Below are positions 9,123-16,510 of a DNA stretch of 64,000 bases, piece after piece. A program made the translations under genes and the position numbers. The notes under the pieces were generated by a model. It searched no databases. It was given only the letters and a program-made list of their open reading frames with translations, and was not told where the DNA came from. The DNA comes from Streptomyces roseoverticillatus. GTDB lineage: Bacteria; Actinomycetota; Actinomycetes; Streptomycetales; Streptomycetaceae. The stretch is from NCBI RefSeq assembly GCF_000719265.1, contig NZ_JOFL01000012.1, positions 62,001-126,000 on the forward strand, given 5' to 3'. Position 1 is the first letter of the stretch, and every line of letters begins with the position of its first letter.

Positions 9123-10241
9123 TCAGCCGTTGCCGCCACCCGCGCCTCCGGCCCGGAGCTTGGCGAGGTCCGCCTTGACGGTGTCGACGGGGATCGCGAA
9201 GCCGAGGCCGACGCTGCCCGCGGACTCACCGGACCCGCCGCCGGAAGCGGGCGCGTACATCGCCGAGTTGATCCCGATGATCTCGCCGTTCATGTTGATG
9301 AGCGCGCCGCCGGAGTTGCCGGGGTTGAGGGAGGCGTCGGTCTGGATGGCCTTGTACGTGGTCTTGGAGGAGCCGGTGTCGCCGTTGTACTGGTTGCCGC
9401 CGAACTCGAAGGGCCACTGCGGGCCGCCGCGCTCGCGCTGCTGCCCGCCGCGCCCCTCCTCCTTGGAGACGGTCACGTCGCGGTCGAGGGCGGAGACGAT
9501 GCCGCTGGTGACGGTGCCGGTGAGGCCTTCCGGGGAGCCGATCGCGACGACCTCGTCGCCGACCTTGACCTTGCCGGAGTCGCCCAGGGCGGCCGCCTTG
9601 AGGCCACTCGCGCCCTGCACCTTGATCAGGGCGAGGTCCTTGCCGGGGTCGGTGCCGACGACCTTGGCGGTCTTCTTGCTGCCGTCGCTGAAGGCGACCT
9701 GCACGGTGTCGGCGCCCGCGACGACGTGGTTGTTGGTGATGATCTCGCCGTCGCCGGTGATGACGACGCCGGAGCCGGTGGACTGCCCGCTGGTGGTCGA
9801 GGCCTTGATCTCCACGATGCTGGGGCTCACGGCCTTGGCGACGGCGGCGACACCGCCCGCGCTCTTGGAGGAGGCGTTCTGGACGGGAGTGGAGTGGCTG
9901 GTGCTGTCGCCCCGGCTGGTCAGCTCGCCCACGAGGGCCGCCGACCCGCCGCCGACGAGCGCGGCGACGATCGCCACGGCGGCGAGCAGCGTGCCGGTCT
10001 TGCGGGCGCGGGGGCCGCTGCGGTGACCGGGCGCCGCGGACCCCGGCTGCGGCTCGGAGAACCCGGCGTAGTGGCTGCCGCCCCCGCCGTTGCCGCCCCC
10101 GGCCCCGTCCCCGGGCCAGACGGTCACACCACTGGCCGTGGTGACCGGCGGCTGCGGCGGGTACGCGGGGGGCTGCGGGTACGCGTAGGGCTGCTGCGGC
10201 TGGGGTTCCTGGGCGCCGTAAGGGCGAGTGTCGTCCGTCAT
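9123..10241 (-). CDS. membrane-anchored trypsin-like serine protease (HtrA/PepD-like, no PDZ)
   Basis: A 372-residue protein. A Pro/Gln/Tyr-rich cytoplasmic tail (about residues 1-70) is followed by one transmembrane helix (about 78-98) and an extracellular chymotrypsin-fold protease. The catalytic triad is visible: His172 in NNHVV, Asp202 in DLALIKV and Ser310 in NPGNSGGAL. The chain stops soon after GLGFAIPVDTV, so the PDZ domain expected in HtrA/DegP/PepD is absent. A charged, Gly-rich insertion (about residues 253-290) lies before the Ser block. It is probably an envelope quality-control protease. Its place upstream of a two-component pair supports a role in envelope-stress signalling. 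Confidence 0.87.
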   Translation of the reverse strand: MTDDTRPYGAQEPQPQQPYAYPQPPAYPPQPPVTTASGVTVWPGDGAGGGNGGGGSHYAGFSEPQPGSAAPGHRSGPRARKTGTLLAAVAIVAALVGGGSAALVGELTSRGDSTSHSTPVQNASSKSAGGVAAVAKAVSPSIVEIKASTTSGQSTGSGVVITGDGEIITNNHVVAGADTVQVAFSDGSKKTAKVVGTDPGKDLALIKVQGASGLKAAALGDSGKVKVGDEVVAIGSPEGLTGTVTSGIVSALDRDVTVSKEEGRGGQQRERGGPQWPFEFGGNQYNGDTGSSKTTYKAIQTDASLNPGNSGGALINMNGEIIGINSAMYAPASGGGSGESAGSVGLGFAIPVDTVKADLAKLRAGGAGGGNG

Positions 10242-10359
10242 GCCGACGACTCTGCGGCCCGTACATGAAAACTGTCTGAGGGAGCACTGAAAAGGGGCCG
10301 AGAAGTCTGTTGGCTCGGCGTAAGGGCGGGGGCAGTGGCCGGAGGCAGGCGGAGGCGGG

Positions 10360-11562
10360 TCAGGCGGGGAGGCGCCAGCTCGGGCCGCCGGGGGAGCCGA
10401 GCCACACACTTTGCTGCTCCGGAGCGACGGTGACCCCGAAATCCGTGGGCGCCGGAAATCCGGCCTCGCCCCAGAGCGCGAGTGCCGCCTCGTACTCGTC
10501 CCAGAGACGGACACGGCTACGGCCACCCTGCCGGACGCTCCAGCCGCCGCCTTCGGTGGGTGTGAGGACGGCGAAGGCGCCGCCGTTTGCGGAGTCGAGG
10601 ACGTAGGTGTGCGCCGTCCCGTTGCTCCCGGGCAGGGAGAAGAAGCGGGCTCCAGGCATGGCGAGCTGGGCGAGGAACCCACTGCCAGAGCCGGTGAGCA
10701 GGCCGGGCCCGTGCGGTGTTTCCCGGGCAGTGCCCTCGTCGGGCGCGGGGATCGTGCCGAGGCTGTCAGGTGCGTCCTGCTGGCGGGCGATCATGAAGCT
10801 CGGGTCTTCGGTGAGAAACCGCCCCTCGGCGCGTCCGTCGTGGCCGACGGTGAGGCGGATCAGCCCGAGGGAGCGCATCCACCCGCGGAGCGTGGTGAGG
10901 ATGAGTCCACCGGGTCGGGCCTGCTGCACCCACGCGTAGGGGACGTGCCGTACTCCGCATGTGGCGATCGTCCGGTCGTAGGGTGCGCCCTCGGCGTGCC
11001 CGGCGAGTCCATCGCCGACGACGAGGCGGGACGCGAAGCCGCAGCGGGAGAGCGCGGCGCGGGCACGGCCGGCGACGTCGTGATCGGTTTCGATCGAAGT
11101 GATCCGGGCGGCGCCGAGGCGGTGGCACATGAGGGCGGTCGAGTAGCCCGTGCCGGTGCCGATCTCCATCACGTTCATGCCGTCGTGCACCTGTAGCTCT
11201 TCGAGCATGCGGACCACGAGTGAGGGGAGGGTCGAGGACGAGGTCGGGTGCGCGTTGCTGATGGGCTTCGGATCGTCCCAGTCGATTTCCTGGCCGTCGA
11301 ACTGAGTGATGAGAGTGTCGTCGGCGTACGCCTGTCGCAGCCATTCCTCAGTGCCGACGAGCTCGGGGGTGACCGGTGTCCATGTGGTCAGGCCCGGCGC
11401 GTCGGTTTCCCGGTAGAAGCGGGAGACGAACTCGTGGCGCGGGACGGCCTCGACGGCTGTGCGCCAGCCCGGGGAGCGCAGCCGTCCGCCGGCGGTGAGG
11501 TGGTCGGCGAGTTGCTGCCGCAGCTTGGCCGCGGTGGTGTCGAAGTCAGGGGCGGCGGTCAT
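10360..11562 (-). CDS. tgmC: PIMT-like methyltransferase of the ATP-grasp RiPP system
   Basis: A 400-residue SAM-dependent methyltransferase. The N-terminal 230 residues follow the protein-L-isoaspartate O-methyltransferase pattern: VEAVPRHEFVSRFYRE, then ISNAHPTSSSTLPSLVVRMLEELQ and motif I in VMEIGTGTGYSTALMC. A C-terminal extension of about 170 residues is not part of housekeeping PIMT. This matches the TgmC family found with ATP-grasp peptide maturases. In characterised relatives (for example fuscimiditide) the enzyme methylates a core Asp, which cyclises to aspartimide. It overlaps the end of tgmB by 17 bases and is the last gene of the operon. The exact target residue here is inferred. 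Confidence 0.88.
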   Translation of the reverse strand: MTAAPDFDTTAAKLRQQLADHLTAGGRLRSPGWRTAVEAVPRHEFVSRFYRETDAPGLTTWTPVTPELVGTEEWLRQAYADDTLITQFDGQEIDWDDPKPISNAHPTSSSTLPSLVVRMLEELQVHDGMNVMEIGTGTGYSTALMCHRLGAARITSIETDHDVAGRARAALSRCGFASRLVVGDGLAGHAEGAPYDRTIATCGVRHVPYAWVQQARPGGLILTTLRGWMRSLGLIRLTVGHDGRAEGRFLTEDPSFMIARQQDAPDSLGTIPAPDEGTARETPHGPGLLTGSGSGFLAQLAMPGARFFSLPGSNGTAHTYVLDSANGGAFAVLTPTEGGGWSVRQGGRSRVRLWDEYEAALALWGEAGFPAPTDFGVTVAPEQQSVWLGSPGGPSWRLPA

Positions 11563-12514
11563 GGGTGCCTCGTTCCAGAAGATCAGCGAGAGCCGCAGTC
11601 ATGGGCAGGCCCGTGGGAGGTTCCATCCATGCCCATTGGCCCGAAGGGTTGCACTCGATGAACGTCCACTCGCCGGAGGGAGAGAGGGCGAAGTCGAAGG
11701 CGCCGAAGACGAGCCGGAAGTGCCGAAGGTACGCGAAGATCGCGTGCTCGACGTCCGGTGGTGGCGTGACCGGTGTGTAGATGTGAGTGCTGTAGTCGGT
11801 ACGCCAGTCGAGCAGACCGGAGTCGATGCGCACTGCGAATGTGCGGTTGCCGATCACGGTTATGCGGACGTCAGCAGACTTGTCGACCTGGGCCTGGAAG
11901 AGGTGCATGGTGCCGGAGAGGCTGTCATCGATCTCGTCGGCCTCGACCACGGTCACGGGTACGGTCTGCGCCTTGCCGTCGACGAGGTAGAGCGGCACGG
12001 ACAAGGGCTTGAAGATGACCGGTCCGTGCTTCCTGATGAAGGCACGGGCATCATCCGGCCGGTTGGTGATCAGGGTGGGAGGGACGGCGAAGCCGCTCGC
12101 TGCTGCTGCGGCGAGGCCCGCCGGCTTGTACTCGGCATCGCCGATGCGGTTCGGGTGGTTGACGTACAGACAGTCAGGGAGCGAGACGAGCACGCCGCCG
12201 AGGCCGAACCGCGCTTGCGCCGCGGCGAATCGTGCATCCTGCGTGTCGAGGTGAGGGAAGGCGAACCCGGAGGGACGCCGGTAGTACAGAGACCGGGCGG
12301 CCCGGAGCTCAGCGGTACGGGTGGGAGTCTGCACGCTTCCGCTCCACTGCGCCGCGTCGCCGCCGATGAAGGCGGAGCACGACAGAGCGGCGGGAAAGTC
12401 GCCGGAGTCGAACCGTACGACCGGGATACCCCGGTCGTACAACTCGGCGATCACCAGATCGGCGGTCGGGTCGTCGAGGTTGGTGACGACTAGCACCGGG
12501 CGGGTGTCGTTCAC
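11546..12514 (-). CDS. tgmB: ATP-grasp ribosomal peptide maturase
   Basis: A 322-residue ATP-grasp ligase of the graspetide type. A short N-terminal domain (VVTNLDDPTADLVIAEL, then SLYYRRPS) precedes the ATP-grasp core. Lys in VIFKPLS and the Mg-ligand signature FIECNPSGQWAWM near residue 286 are diagnostic of peptide-modifying ATP-grasp enzymes. These install side-chain ester or amide links between Ser/Thr/Lys and Asp/Glu of a precursor. The GTG start overlaps the tgmA stop (GTGA), so precursor and maturase are translationally coupled. Its substrate is therefore almost certainly TgmA. Confidence 0.92.
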   Translation of the reverse strand: MNDTRPVLVVTNLDDPTADLVIAELYDRGIPVVRFDSGDFPAALSCSAFIGGDAAQWSGSVQTPTRTAELRAARSLYYRRPSGFAFPHLDTQDARFAAAQARFGLGGVLVSLPDCLYVNHPNRIGDAEYKPAGLAAAAASGFAVPPTLITNRPDDARAFIRKHGPVIFKPLSVPLYLVDGKAQTVPVTVVEADEIDDSLSGTMHLFQAQVDKSADVRITVIGNRTFAVRIDSGLLDWRTDYSTHIYTPVTPPPDVEHAIFAYLRHFRLVFGAFDFALSPSGEWTFIECNPSGQWAWMEPPTGLPMTAALADLLERGTHDRRP

Positions 12515-12813
12515 TGGTCGGTGTCGTTACCCGTGTCGCTGTCAGGCGAGTCGCTGCTGCGGTCGCCCTGACCGGTCGTACCGGTGGGCGGGTTGGTGCC
12601 GGAGGACGTCCCGTGTCCCGGTGCCGCCACCACGGTGCCGGTGGCGTCGAGGTACCGGGTCGTCTGCGTCGCGGGGTCGAGCTCGACGCGCGTGTACTCC
12701 GGCGCCTCGAACGGGGGGTACGGAGCGATGCGGCGCAGCCCCCACGGGGCGGGTGTCCGGTGCCCTTGCGGGAGCGGAGTTCCGGTCGGGAACCGGTCGG
12801 AGTAGGTGAACAT
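12511..12813 (-). CDS. tgmA: putative ATP-grasp-modified RiPP precursor
   Basis: A 100-residue precursor. The leader contains the family signature APWGLRRIAPYP (about residues 22-33), followed by YTRVELDPATQTTRYLDATG. The C-terminal 45 residues, from about 56, are the likely core. They contain nothing but Gly, Ser, Thr, Asn, Asp, Pro, Gln and a few others, with seven Asp in the last 19 residues (RSSDSPDSDTGNDTDQ is the end). That supplies hydroxyl donors and carboxyl acceptors for ester macrocycles, and Asp-Gly, Asp-Ser and Asp-Thr sites for aspartimide. The ATG at 12813 follows GGAAAGG at good spacing; a GTG directly before it is less likely. It lies in an operon with a small gene upstream and tgmB/tgmC downstream. 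Confidence 0.88.
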   Translation of the reverse strand: MFTYSDRFPTGTPLPQGHRTPAPWGLRRIAPYPPFEAPEYTRVELDPATQTTRYLDATGTVVAAPGHGTSSGTNPPTGTTGQGDRSSDSPDSDTGNDTDQ

Positions 12814-12922
12814 CACGAGCCTTTCCAGGTGGAGACGGACCAGACTGTGCGGTCGTGCAAGCTATCTCGACTGTGCGTCGGCCGGAAGTTGCTGCTGTTC
12901 CGCTGCGACGGCGGGAGTGCCT

Positions 12923-13198
12923 TCACTCATACCAAGTCAGCGGAACTACCGGGTTGATCGGCCGTGCCGCCGGCCGCGGGGAGTGGTTCGCCCGAACCAT
13001 TGCGTTCAGCTTCTCCGCGTCCGACGCGGGCCGTACGACCTCCGGGGCGGCTTCCCACTCGCACCCGCCGAGCGGCGGACGGAGTTGGAGCCGCGGGCCC
13101 TCGTGGCCCATCACCTGACCGACTTTGCCCCAGCGGGTGTCCACTACGAACGTGCCCGTCCGGGGCGCTTGATCGGCGTAGTGATCGGAGGCGGTCAT
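12923..13198 (-). CDS. small conserved protein, first full gene of the tgm operon
   Basis: A 91-residue soluble protein. Its core, FVVDTRWGKVGQVMGHEGPRLQLRPPLGGCEWEAAPEVVRPA, reads like a short beta-barrel, SH3-like or KOW-like fold. I recall similar small proteins beside XRE/TPR regulators in many Streptomyces, but know no function. GAGGTG precedes the ATG. The start overlaps the stop of the 15-codon frame upstream by 4 bases. The 109-base gap to tgmA holds no obvious terminator, so co-transcription with tgmA-C is likely. It could be an accessory or immunity protein, or part of the divergent regulator/flavoprotein unit instead. Confidence 0.7.
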   Translation of the reverse strand: MTASDHYADQAPRTGTFVVDTRWGKVGQVMGHEGPRLQLRPPLGGCEWEAAPEVVRPASDAEKLNAMVRANHSPRPAARPINPVVPLTWYE

Positions 13199-13242
13199 CG
13201 GCGCACCTCGCAGCCGTGGGGGCGGGTGAAGAGGTCGTGCAT
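13195..13242 (-). CDS. 15-residue leader-like small ORF
   Basis: ATG at 13242 is preceded at good spacing by AAGGAG. The frame reads MHDLFTRPHGCEVRR and stops in a TGA that overlaps the next ATG by 4 bases. Strong ribosome site, coupling overlap and position as first frame of the operon make translation likely. It could be a leader peptide or simply a coupling device. Confidence 0.5.
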   Translation of the reverse strand: MHDLFTRPHGCEVRR

Positions 13243-13304
13243 TGCTGGCGCTCCTTGTCGGTATCGGCCATGCCCGCGAAGCGATTGCGCGGTCCCGAGC
13301 ACTT

Positions 13305-13330
13305 GCACCGTAGAGGCGCTATAACGGTGC
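13305..13330. promoter_or_regulatory. palindromic operator candidate in divergent promoter
   Basis: Perfect 7-bp arms GCACCGT (13305-13311) and ACGGTGC (13324-13330) flank an AT-containing 12-base centre. It lies between the minus-strand operon start (13242) and the XRE gene (13379), a natural place for autoregulation by that XRE protein. No convincing sigma-70 hexamers were assigned. Confidence 0.5.
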
Positions 13331-13378
13331 GTAGGCACGCGGATCGCGTGCGTTGCGGACCTGAATCGCGAGGGTCGG

Positions 13379-14626
13379 ATGGATACGAGGGGCATCGGTC
13401 GGCGCATCGCCTACTGGCGTGGTCGTAGGAACCTGACGCAGACCGACTTCGGCGCGCTCATGGGCCAGTCACGCCGCTGGGTACAAGATCTCGAAGGCGG
13501 TCAGCGGCAGCAGGACCCGAGGCTGTCGGTGGTCGAGCGCGCGGCCCAAGTGCTGCGAGTCCCGCTGGAACTCTTGTTGTCCGACGTGGCCGTCGGTGGC
13601 GGCGCGTGCGCCGACGCGGAGGAGATCGAGGCGATCAGAGAGGTTCTCCAACGCCACGATGTCATCACCGGCACCTGCGCGGACGACGGTCGGGAGCCCC
13701 TGACTGTTGAGGTGCTGCGCCGGAACCTGGCCTACGGCCGCGCGGCGTTTCAATCGGGGCACTTCGCGAGCCTGGGACGTCTGGTCCCGGAGCTTCTGGC
13801 CGATGCGAACCTTGCAGCTGCTCGGTATGAAGGGAATGAGCAACTCGCCGCCTATGGCGTGCTGTCACTGACTCTGGAGCTGGCCGAGGCCGTGGCCGTG
13901 AAGTACGGTGACGGAGCCTTGGCGTGGCTGGCCGGACATCAGGCGGTCGCAGCGGCCGAACGGTCAGGTGCGCCGGTCATCATGGCCTCGGCGGCACGGC
14001 ACCTCGTAGATGCAATGACCCACCATGGGCAAGCGCGAGCGGCCGCTGCGTTCGCGGTGGCCGCGGCCGACCGATTGGAGGCAGAACTCCTCGTCCGGGG
14101 ATCGGATGGGCTGAGTGTGCTCGGCATGCTGTACCTCAAAGCGGCGATGGCGCTCGCCGCGGCCGGTGAATCCGCCGACCGCGACTCCGCGTCGGCAGCT
14201 GCGGCCGTGCCCTCCTTGCTCGACCAGGCAGAGGAACATGCCGAGCAGCTGGGCAATGACGGCAACGCAGTCTGGACCGCTTTCGGGCCGACCAACGTCC
14301 GCCTCTACCGGGTCGCCGCGCACGTCCGTCTGTCTCAGGGGGCCGAGGCGGTGGCCGTTGCGCAGGGCATCCCCGACCCGGCTCGGGCAGCCCTTCCGCG
14401 CGAGCGCCGTGCCCACCACCTCGCCGACCTCGCCCGTGGCTACACCCAGGCCGGCCTCCGGGAAGAGGCGGTGAACACGCTTCTGGAGGCGGAGCAGGAG
14501 GCGCCTGAGGAGGTCCGCTGCCGTCCGCACTCCCACGCGCTCGTCGAGGATTTGCGGCTTCTCGGCGCCGGGGCGGCCGAGGGGCGCTTGCGGGCGCTGG
14601 CCGGACGTTGTGGACTGCCGGGATGA
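13379..14626 (+). CDS. XRE-family regulator with helical repeat (TPR-like) domain
   Basis: A 415-residue regulator with an N-terminal HTH (IAYWRGRRNLTQTDFGALMGQSRRWVQDLEGG, residues about 10-41). A long Ala/Leu/Glu-rich alpha-helical region, about 120-410, resembles tetratricopeptide repeats. Such proteins often sense peptides or small ligands through the helical repeats. GAGGG precedes the ATG. Its stop overlaps the ATG of the flavoprotein gene by 4 bases, so the two are co-translated. It is divergent from the tgm operon and shares a promoter region with a palindrome, so I infer that it controls that operon. Confidence 0.82.
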   Translation: MDTRGIGRRIAYWRGRRNLTQTDFGALMGQSRRWVQDLEGGQRQQDPRLSVVERAAQVLRVPLELLLSDVAVGGGACADAEEIEAIREVLQRHDVITGTCADDGREPLTVEVLRRNLAYGRAAFQSGHFASLGRLVPELLADANLAAARYEGNEQLAAYGVLSLTLELAEAVAVKYGDGALAWLAGHQAVAAAERSGAPVIMASAARHLVDAMTHHGQARAAAAFAVAAADRLEAELLVRGSDGLSVLGMLYLKAAMALAAAGESADRDSASAAAAVPSLLDQAEEHAEQLGNDGNAVWTAFGPTNVRLYRVAAHVRLSQGAEAVAVAQGIPDPARAALPRERRAHHLADLARGYTQAGLREEAVNTLLEAEQEAPEEVRCRPHSHALVEDLRLLGAGAAEGRLRALAGRCGLPG

Positions 14627-15165
14627 CGAACAGGACGCTGTATCTGATCTCTTGTGCCGCAGGGCCCGCACCCCGGGTTGATGTCGGCATCCGCGCCGCG
14701 CAGGCCGCCGGCTGGGACGTCTGCCTGATCCTCACTCCGTCGGCCTACCGCTGGGCCGTCGAGGACGCCGAAGGGGAGATCGACCGGCTGCGCGAGCTGA
14801 CCGGTCATCCCGTCCGCCACCAATACAAGTTGCCGTCGCAGGAGGATGTCCTACCTGCCCCCGACGCGATGCTCGTCGCCCCTCTTACCGCCAACACCCT
14901 CAACAAATGGGCAGCCGGGATCAGCGACACCCTTGCTCTGGGGCTCATCACCGAGGGCATCGGCCTTGGCGTCCCCATCGTCGCGCTTCCGCACTGGAAC
15001 GACGCCCAGGGAAGGCATCCGGCTGTTGCCCGCAGCGTCGAGACCCTGCGGAATGCCGGTGTCACCGTGCTGCTCGGCGAGGGCGGGTTCGTACCGCACC
15101 GGCCGAGGCAGGGTGACGCGGGCGCGTACCCGTGGCGGGCCGCCGTGGAAGCCCTCCCGGCATAG
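14623..15165 (+). CDS. flavoprotein (PPC-decarboxylase / HFCD fold)
   Basis: A 180-residue flavin-binding homo-oligomer-type protein. It has an N-terminal Rossmann beta-alpha unit (LYLISCAAGPAPRVDVG). APLTANTLNKWAAGISDTLA at about residues 86-105 is the conserved flavin and substrate segment shared with phosphopantothenoylcysteine decarboxylase and lantibiotic decarboxylases such as EpiD. EpiD-type enzymes oxidatively decarboxylate C-terminal cysteine, but TgmA has none, so that reaction is not expected here. The pairing with an XRE/TPR gene is common in Streptomyces as I recall. Its 4-base overlap with that gene ties it to regulation or to a shared pathway. Confidence 0.78.
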   Translation: MTNRTLYLISCAAGPAPRVDVGIRAAQAAGWDVCLILTPSAYRWAVEDAEGEIDRLRELTGHPVRHQYKLPSQEDVLPAPDAMLVAPLTANTLNKWAAGISDTLALGLITEGIGLGVPIVALPHWNDAQGRHPAVARSVETLRNAGVTVLLGEGGFVPHRPRQGDAGAYPWRAAVEALPA

Positions 15166-15314
15166 CTGGTCACCAGCCGTGGAGGAGCGGGCAGCGTAGG
15201 GCATCGGACCGGCCGACCGGCTCGGTAATGTGCGCTATTCACCCGGTGGGGGCGGTAGTTGACCGCCGTGGCGTGTTCGTATGCGTTTACGGGTTAGCGT
15301 GCGCACATCGGGTT

Positions 15315-15417
15315 GCCTCGTACGGAAACGAGGCGGCCCCCGGTGGTGCTGAGAACACCAACTCGGGGGCCTGCACCCGCAAGGAGCATAGGACTCCTCT
15401 TCAAGATGCTTAAGCAT
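15315..15417 (+). promoter_or_regulatory. structured 5' leader with three stacked stem-loops
   Basis: Stem 1 is GCCTCG/CGAGGC (15315-15334). Stem 2 is GGCCCCCG/CGGGGGCC with inner GGTG/CACC (15335-15371). Stem 3 pairs the AGGAG Shine-Dalgarno (15382-15386) with CTCCT (15394-15398). The ATG is the first codon of a 12-bp perfect palindrome, ATGCTTAAGCAT (15406-15417). Control of translation is likely. Confidence 0.55.
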
Positions 15418-16410
15418 GCTATCCCTCCTGCGTCCTTCTTCACGCAGGTCTCCAACGAAATCCTCCGCCACCCCCGGCTGTCCTCCGACGCCGTCCGCCT
15501 CCTGACCTGGCAGTTATCGCTGCCGGACGGTGCGAACGAACCGCTGTCGAAGACCGCGGAGCGCGCGGGGATCAAGAAGATTGCGTTCCTTCGGGCGAAG
15601 CGCCAACTCCTGGGCGAGGGTTACCTGCACGAGTGGCGGCTCCAGGGTGAGGGCGGGCGGTGGTCGACCACGCAGCTGGTGTCGAGCGTGCCGCTGTCCG
15701 TAGAGGAAGCGCTGGCCGTACGGGACGGCGGGCGGCCACCGACGGGCGGTTTACCGGCCGCCGGTGAGCCGACCGGTCGGGCCGTCGGCCGTTACCCCGA
15801 AGACAACAACGGTGAGAACAACTTCCACCCTCCCTCCCCGGCGGCCGAGGAAGCGCCGGAGGAGGTGCCCGAGGAGGTGCCCGAGGAGGTGCCCGAGGCG
15901 CCGCCCGAGCCCCCCGAGCGGCCCCCCGCGCCCCTGGCCGAGCGCGGCGCCCGCGCGCTCGCCGCGGTCGTCCGCAGCGAACGGCGGCTGCGATTGTCCG
16001 CGCCGGACGTGGCACGGCTGGCGCCACTGGCGGGGGAGTGGTTCCTGCGGGGCGTCTCGATGGCGGATTTCCGGGAGGCGCTGACCGCCCATCTCCCCCG
16101 GGTGGTGCACTACCCGGCGGGCCTGATCCGGGACAGGCTGGTCCGTAAGATGCCGCAGGTCCCGACGTTCGCCGAGCAGCGGGCTTCGGAGCCGCGGGCC
16201 GGCGGCTCGGCGCCGTCCCGGGTGGCCGGGATGCGGGAGTGCGAGGGCGATCATGTCCAGCCGCGGCTGTTCCGGCCCTTGGCGGACGAGACCTTGTGCC
16301 GGGAGTGCTGCCGTGCCACGGCCGCGGCCGACACGACGGCCCCCGCAGCGGCGCTCCGGGGAGCGGGCGCCGTCCGGGCGGCCCTGCGCGGGGCGGCGCC
16401 TAGGCGGTGA
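15406..16410 (+). CDS. winged-helix DNA-binding protein with zinc-finger-like C terminus
   Basis: A 334-residue protein. The N-terminal 100 residues form a winged helix of the kind seen in replication-initiator and DnaD-like proteins (LSSDAVRLLTWQLSL, then LSKTAERAGIKKIAFLRAKRQLLGEGYL). A middle segment is Glu/Pro-rich, with EEVP repeated three times and a PEPPERPPAP run. A second helical domain lies at about 190-270. Near the C terminus, CEGDH and a later CRECC look like a small metal site. Multiple paralogues of this type occur in Streptomyces as I recall; the role is unknown. The ATG at 15406 lies in a palindrome after a sequestered ribosome site, so expression may be conditional. Confidence 0.65.
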   Translation: MLKHAIPPASFFTQVSNEILRHPRLSSDAVRLLTWQLSLPDGANEPLSKTAERAGIKKIAFLRAKRQLLGEGYLHEWRLQGEGGRWSTTQLVSSVPLSVEEALAVRDGGRPPTGGLPAAGEPTGRAVGRYPEDNNGENNFHPPSPAAEEAPEEVPEEVPEEVPEAPPEPPERPPAPLAERGARALAAVVRSERRLRLSAPDVARLAPLAGEWFLRGVSMADFREALTAHLPRVVHYPAGLIRDRLVRKMPQVPTFAEQRASEPRAGGSAPSRVAGMRECEGDHVQPRLFRPLADETLCRECCRATAAADTTAPAAALRGAGAVRAALRGAAPRR

Positions 16411-16455
16411 GCAGCTCCCGTTTGACAGGCCGCGCCCCGTCCCGCGCCCTTTCAC
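16411..16455 (+). repeat. direct repeat copy A (TTGACA-containing)
   Basis: A 45-base sequence beginning GCAGCTCCCGTTTGACAGG and ending CCCTTTCAC is repeated with about 90% identity and one indel at 16931-16977. Copy A lies upstream of the DUF6247 gene. The TTGACA suggests a -35 element. Confidence 0.7.
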
Positions 16456-16510
16456 GGCCCACGAGCCGGTACGGTGCAGTCCGGAGCCTGCCGCGCCCTG
16501 GAGGACGAAC

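Noticed and set aside
8371..10026. Plus-strand open frame of 551 codons opposite the response regulator and protease
   Set aside because: It is antisense to genes with intact catalytic motifs. No ribosome site and no recognisable fold.
10242..10682. Upstream extension of the serine protease frame
   Set aside because: The extra stretch overlaps the end of tgmC, lacks hydrophobic or conserved features, and the MTDDTRPYG start at 10241 fits the family.
14623..15165. Flavoprotein as an EpiD-like decarboxylase acting on TgmA
   Set aside because: EpiD-type enzymes need a C-terminal cysteine, and the TgmA core has none. The gene is also coupled to the regulator rather than to tgmB.
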